This document shows, in pieces, positions 63,479 through 64,000 of a stretch of 64,000 nt of DNA (position 1 is the first letter of the stretch; each line of letters begins with the position of its first letter). The notes beneath the pieces were generated by a model. That model saw only the letters and a list, made by a program, of their open reading frames with translations. It was not told the DNA's origin and ran no database searches. Source of the DNA: an uncultured Kordia sp. (lineage in GTDB: Bacteria; Bacteroidota; Bacteroidia; Flavobacteriales; Flavobacteriaceae); the NCBI RefSeq assembly GCF_947496985.1, contig NZ_CANMEZ010000001.1, positions 434,001 to 498,000 on the forward strand. The letters run 5' to 3'. The position numbers were made by a program, and so were the translations under genes.

Positions 63479-64000
63479 TTAGTAACCTGGGTTTTGAGTT
63501 AAGTTAGGGTTTGCCGTGATATCTGTAGACGGAATTGGGAATAAGTCTCTAAATGATTCCGTTGTTGTTCCGTTTGCTACATTTCCTTTCCAAGGCCAGA
63601 TACCTTGATCAGAGAATTGTCCAAAACGGATTAAGTCAGTTCTTCTGTGTCCTTCCCAGTGTAATTCTTTTGAGCGTTCTGCTAATAAGAATTCATCTGT
63701 TATGTCTGAGAAACCTCCAATTGGTGTTGCATTTGAACGTTGTCTTACTAAGTTTACGTATTGTACAGCCAATCCTTGATCTCCCGATCCACTTCTTTTT
63801 ACTGCTTCCGCATACATCAAGTAAGCATCTGCCAATCTAAATACTGGGAAATCTGTATCGATAAAGTCACCTGAACTATCTGACCCAGAAGCTCCTGTAC
63901 TCGTTACGTTTTTAAATTTTTCTACAGCGTATCCATCATTGAAGTTAAATACATCTGCAATTTCCAATGTTTGTCCATCAGTAAAGAAGTTAGCTCTTTG
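63479..64000 (-). CDS. SusD/RagB-like outer-membrane lipoprotein, partial
   Basis: The C-terminal 173 codons of a SusD-family protein; the frame stays open to the window edge, so the 5' part is missing. Visible family motifs: DFPVFRLADAYLMYAEAVKR and the closing NLVRQRSNA, ERSKELHWEGHRRTDLIRFG, PIPSTDITANPNLTQNPGY. SusD binds glycans and feeds them to the TonB-dependent SusC porin. The matching susC should lie upstream, outside this window. Confidence 0.95.
   Translation of the reverse strand, partial: QRANFFTDGQTLEIADVFNFNDGYAVEKFKNVTSTGASGSDSSGDFIDTDFPVFRLADAYLMYAEAVKRSGSGDQGLAVQYVNLVRQRSNATPIGGFSDITDEFLLAERSKELHWEGHRRTDLIRFGQFSDQGIWPWKGNVANGTTTESFRDLFPIPSTDITANPNLTQNPGY

Noticed and set aside
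1-64000. tRNA, rRNA, CRISPR arrays and insertion sequences
   Set aside because: I saw no cloverleaf, ribosomal signature, spaced repeats or transposase motif while reading.

Overview
The window looks like chromosomal DNA of a marine-type Flavobacteriaceae bacterium (Bacteroidota), plausibly close to Kordia; the genus is a guess. The evidence is very AT-rich DNA, a fused CcoNO oxidase subunit, type IX secretion (T9SS) C-terminal sorting tails, SusD/SusE-like nutrient-uptake genes, a TPR-transmembrane-AraC regulator, TAnnTTTG promoter elements and many MKK-type lipoproteins. I saw no tRNA, rRNA, CRISPR array, transposase or phage structural gene.

Layout. 1-2690: four small genes, three encoding lipoproteins; one begins just after a perfect 33-nt palindrome and another (1405-1941) seems cut short by an in-frame TGA. 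2694-11698 (minus): a complete cbb3 cytochrome oxidase locus (TauE/SafE-like, ccoH, ccoG, ccoP, ccoQ, ccoNO, ccoS, ccoI), divergent from a Crp/Fnr regulator and carrying two matching Fnr-type palindromes. 12628-14094: an orphan lanthipeptide-like precursor, a membrane protein and a second double-glycine peptide. 14547-20881: a tight three-gene unit of a 1188-residue protein of unknown family, a patatin-like phospholipase and a lipoprotein whose signal-peptide codons contain a 23-bp perfect hairpin. This is the best candidate here for an undescribed system. 20954-31005: housekeeping and accessory genes (SSB, GNAT, zinc ribbon, GIDE-like membrane protein, CBS protein, M28 and M13 peptidases, threonine dehydrogenase). 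31022-39923: a TPR-CHAT protease-like protein, an S8 subtilase and a T9SS-sorted giant, divergent from an ECF sigma factor with a TPR membrane partner.

40062-51096 is a class I lanthipeptide locus: LanC, a LanB split into glutamylation and elimination proteins, an AraC-type regulator, two clear Cys-rich precursors plus one atypical precursor, and on the opposite strand a membrane-fusion protein and a C39 peptidase-ABC exporter. The precursors end their leaders in GG, which fits cleavage by the C39 domain. 51435-54200 holds an orphan AAA15 ATPase, an FAD monooxygenase and a DUF1905-like protein. 54459-59050 is a co-directional trio: a phosphatidylserine-decarboxylase-like protein, an exported protein of unknown function and a c-type cytochrome lipoprotein. 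59237-64000 (minus) is part of an alpha-glucan utilisation locus: a T9SS-secreted GH13 amylase, a SusE/SusF-like lipoprotein and the C-terminal part of a SusD-like protein that runs off the window.
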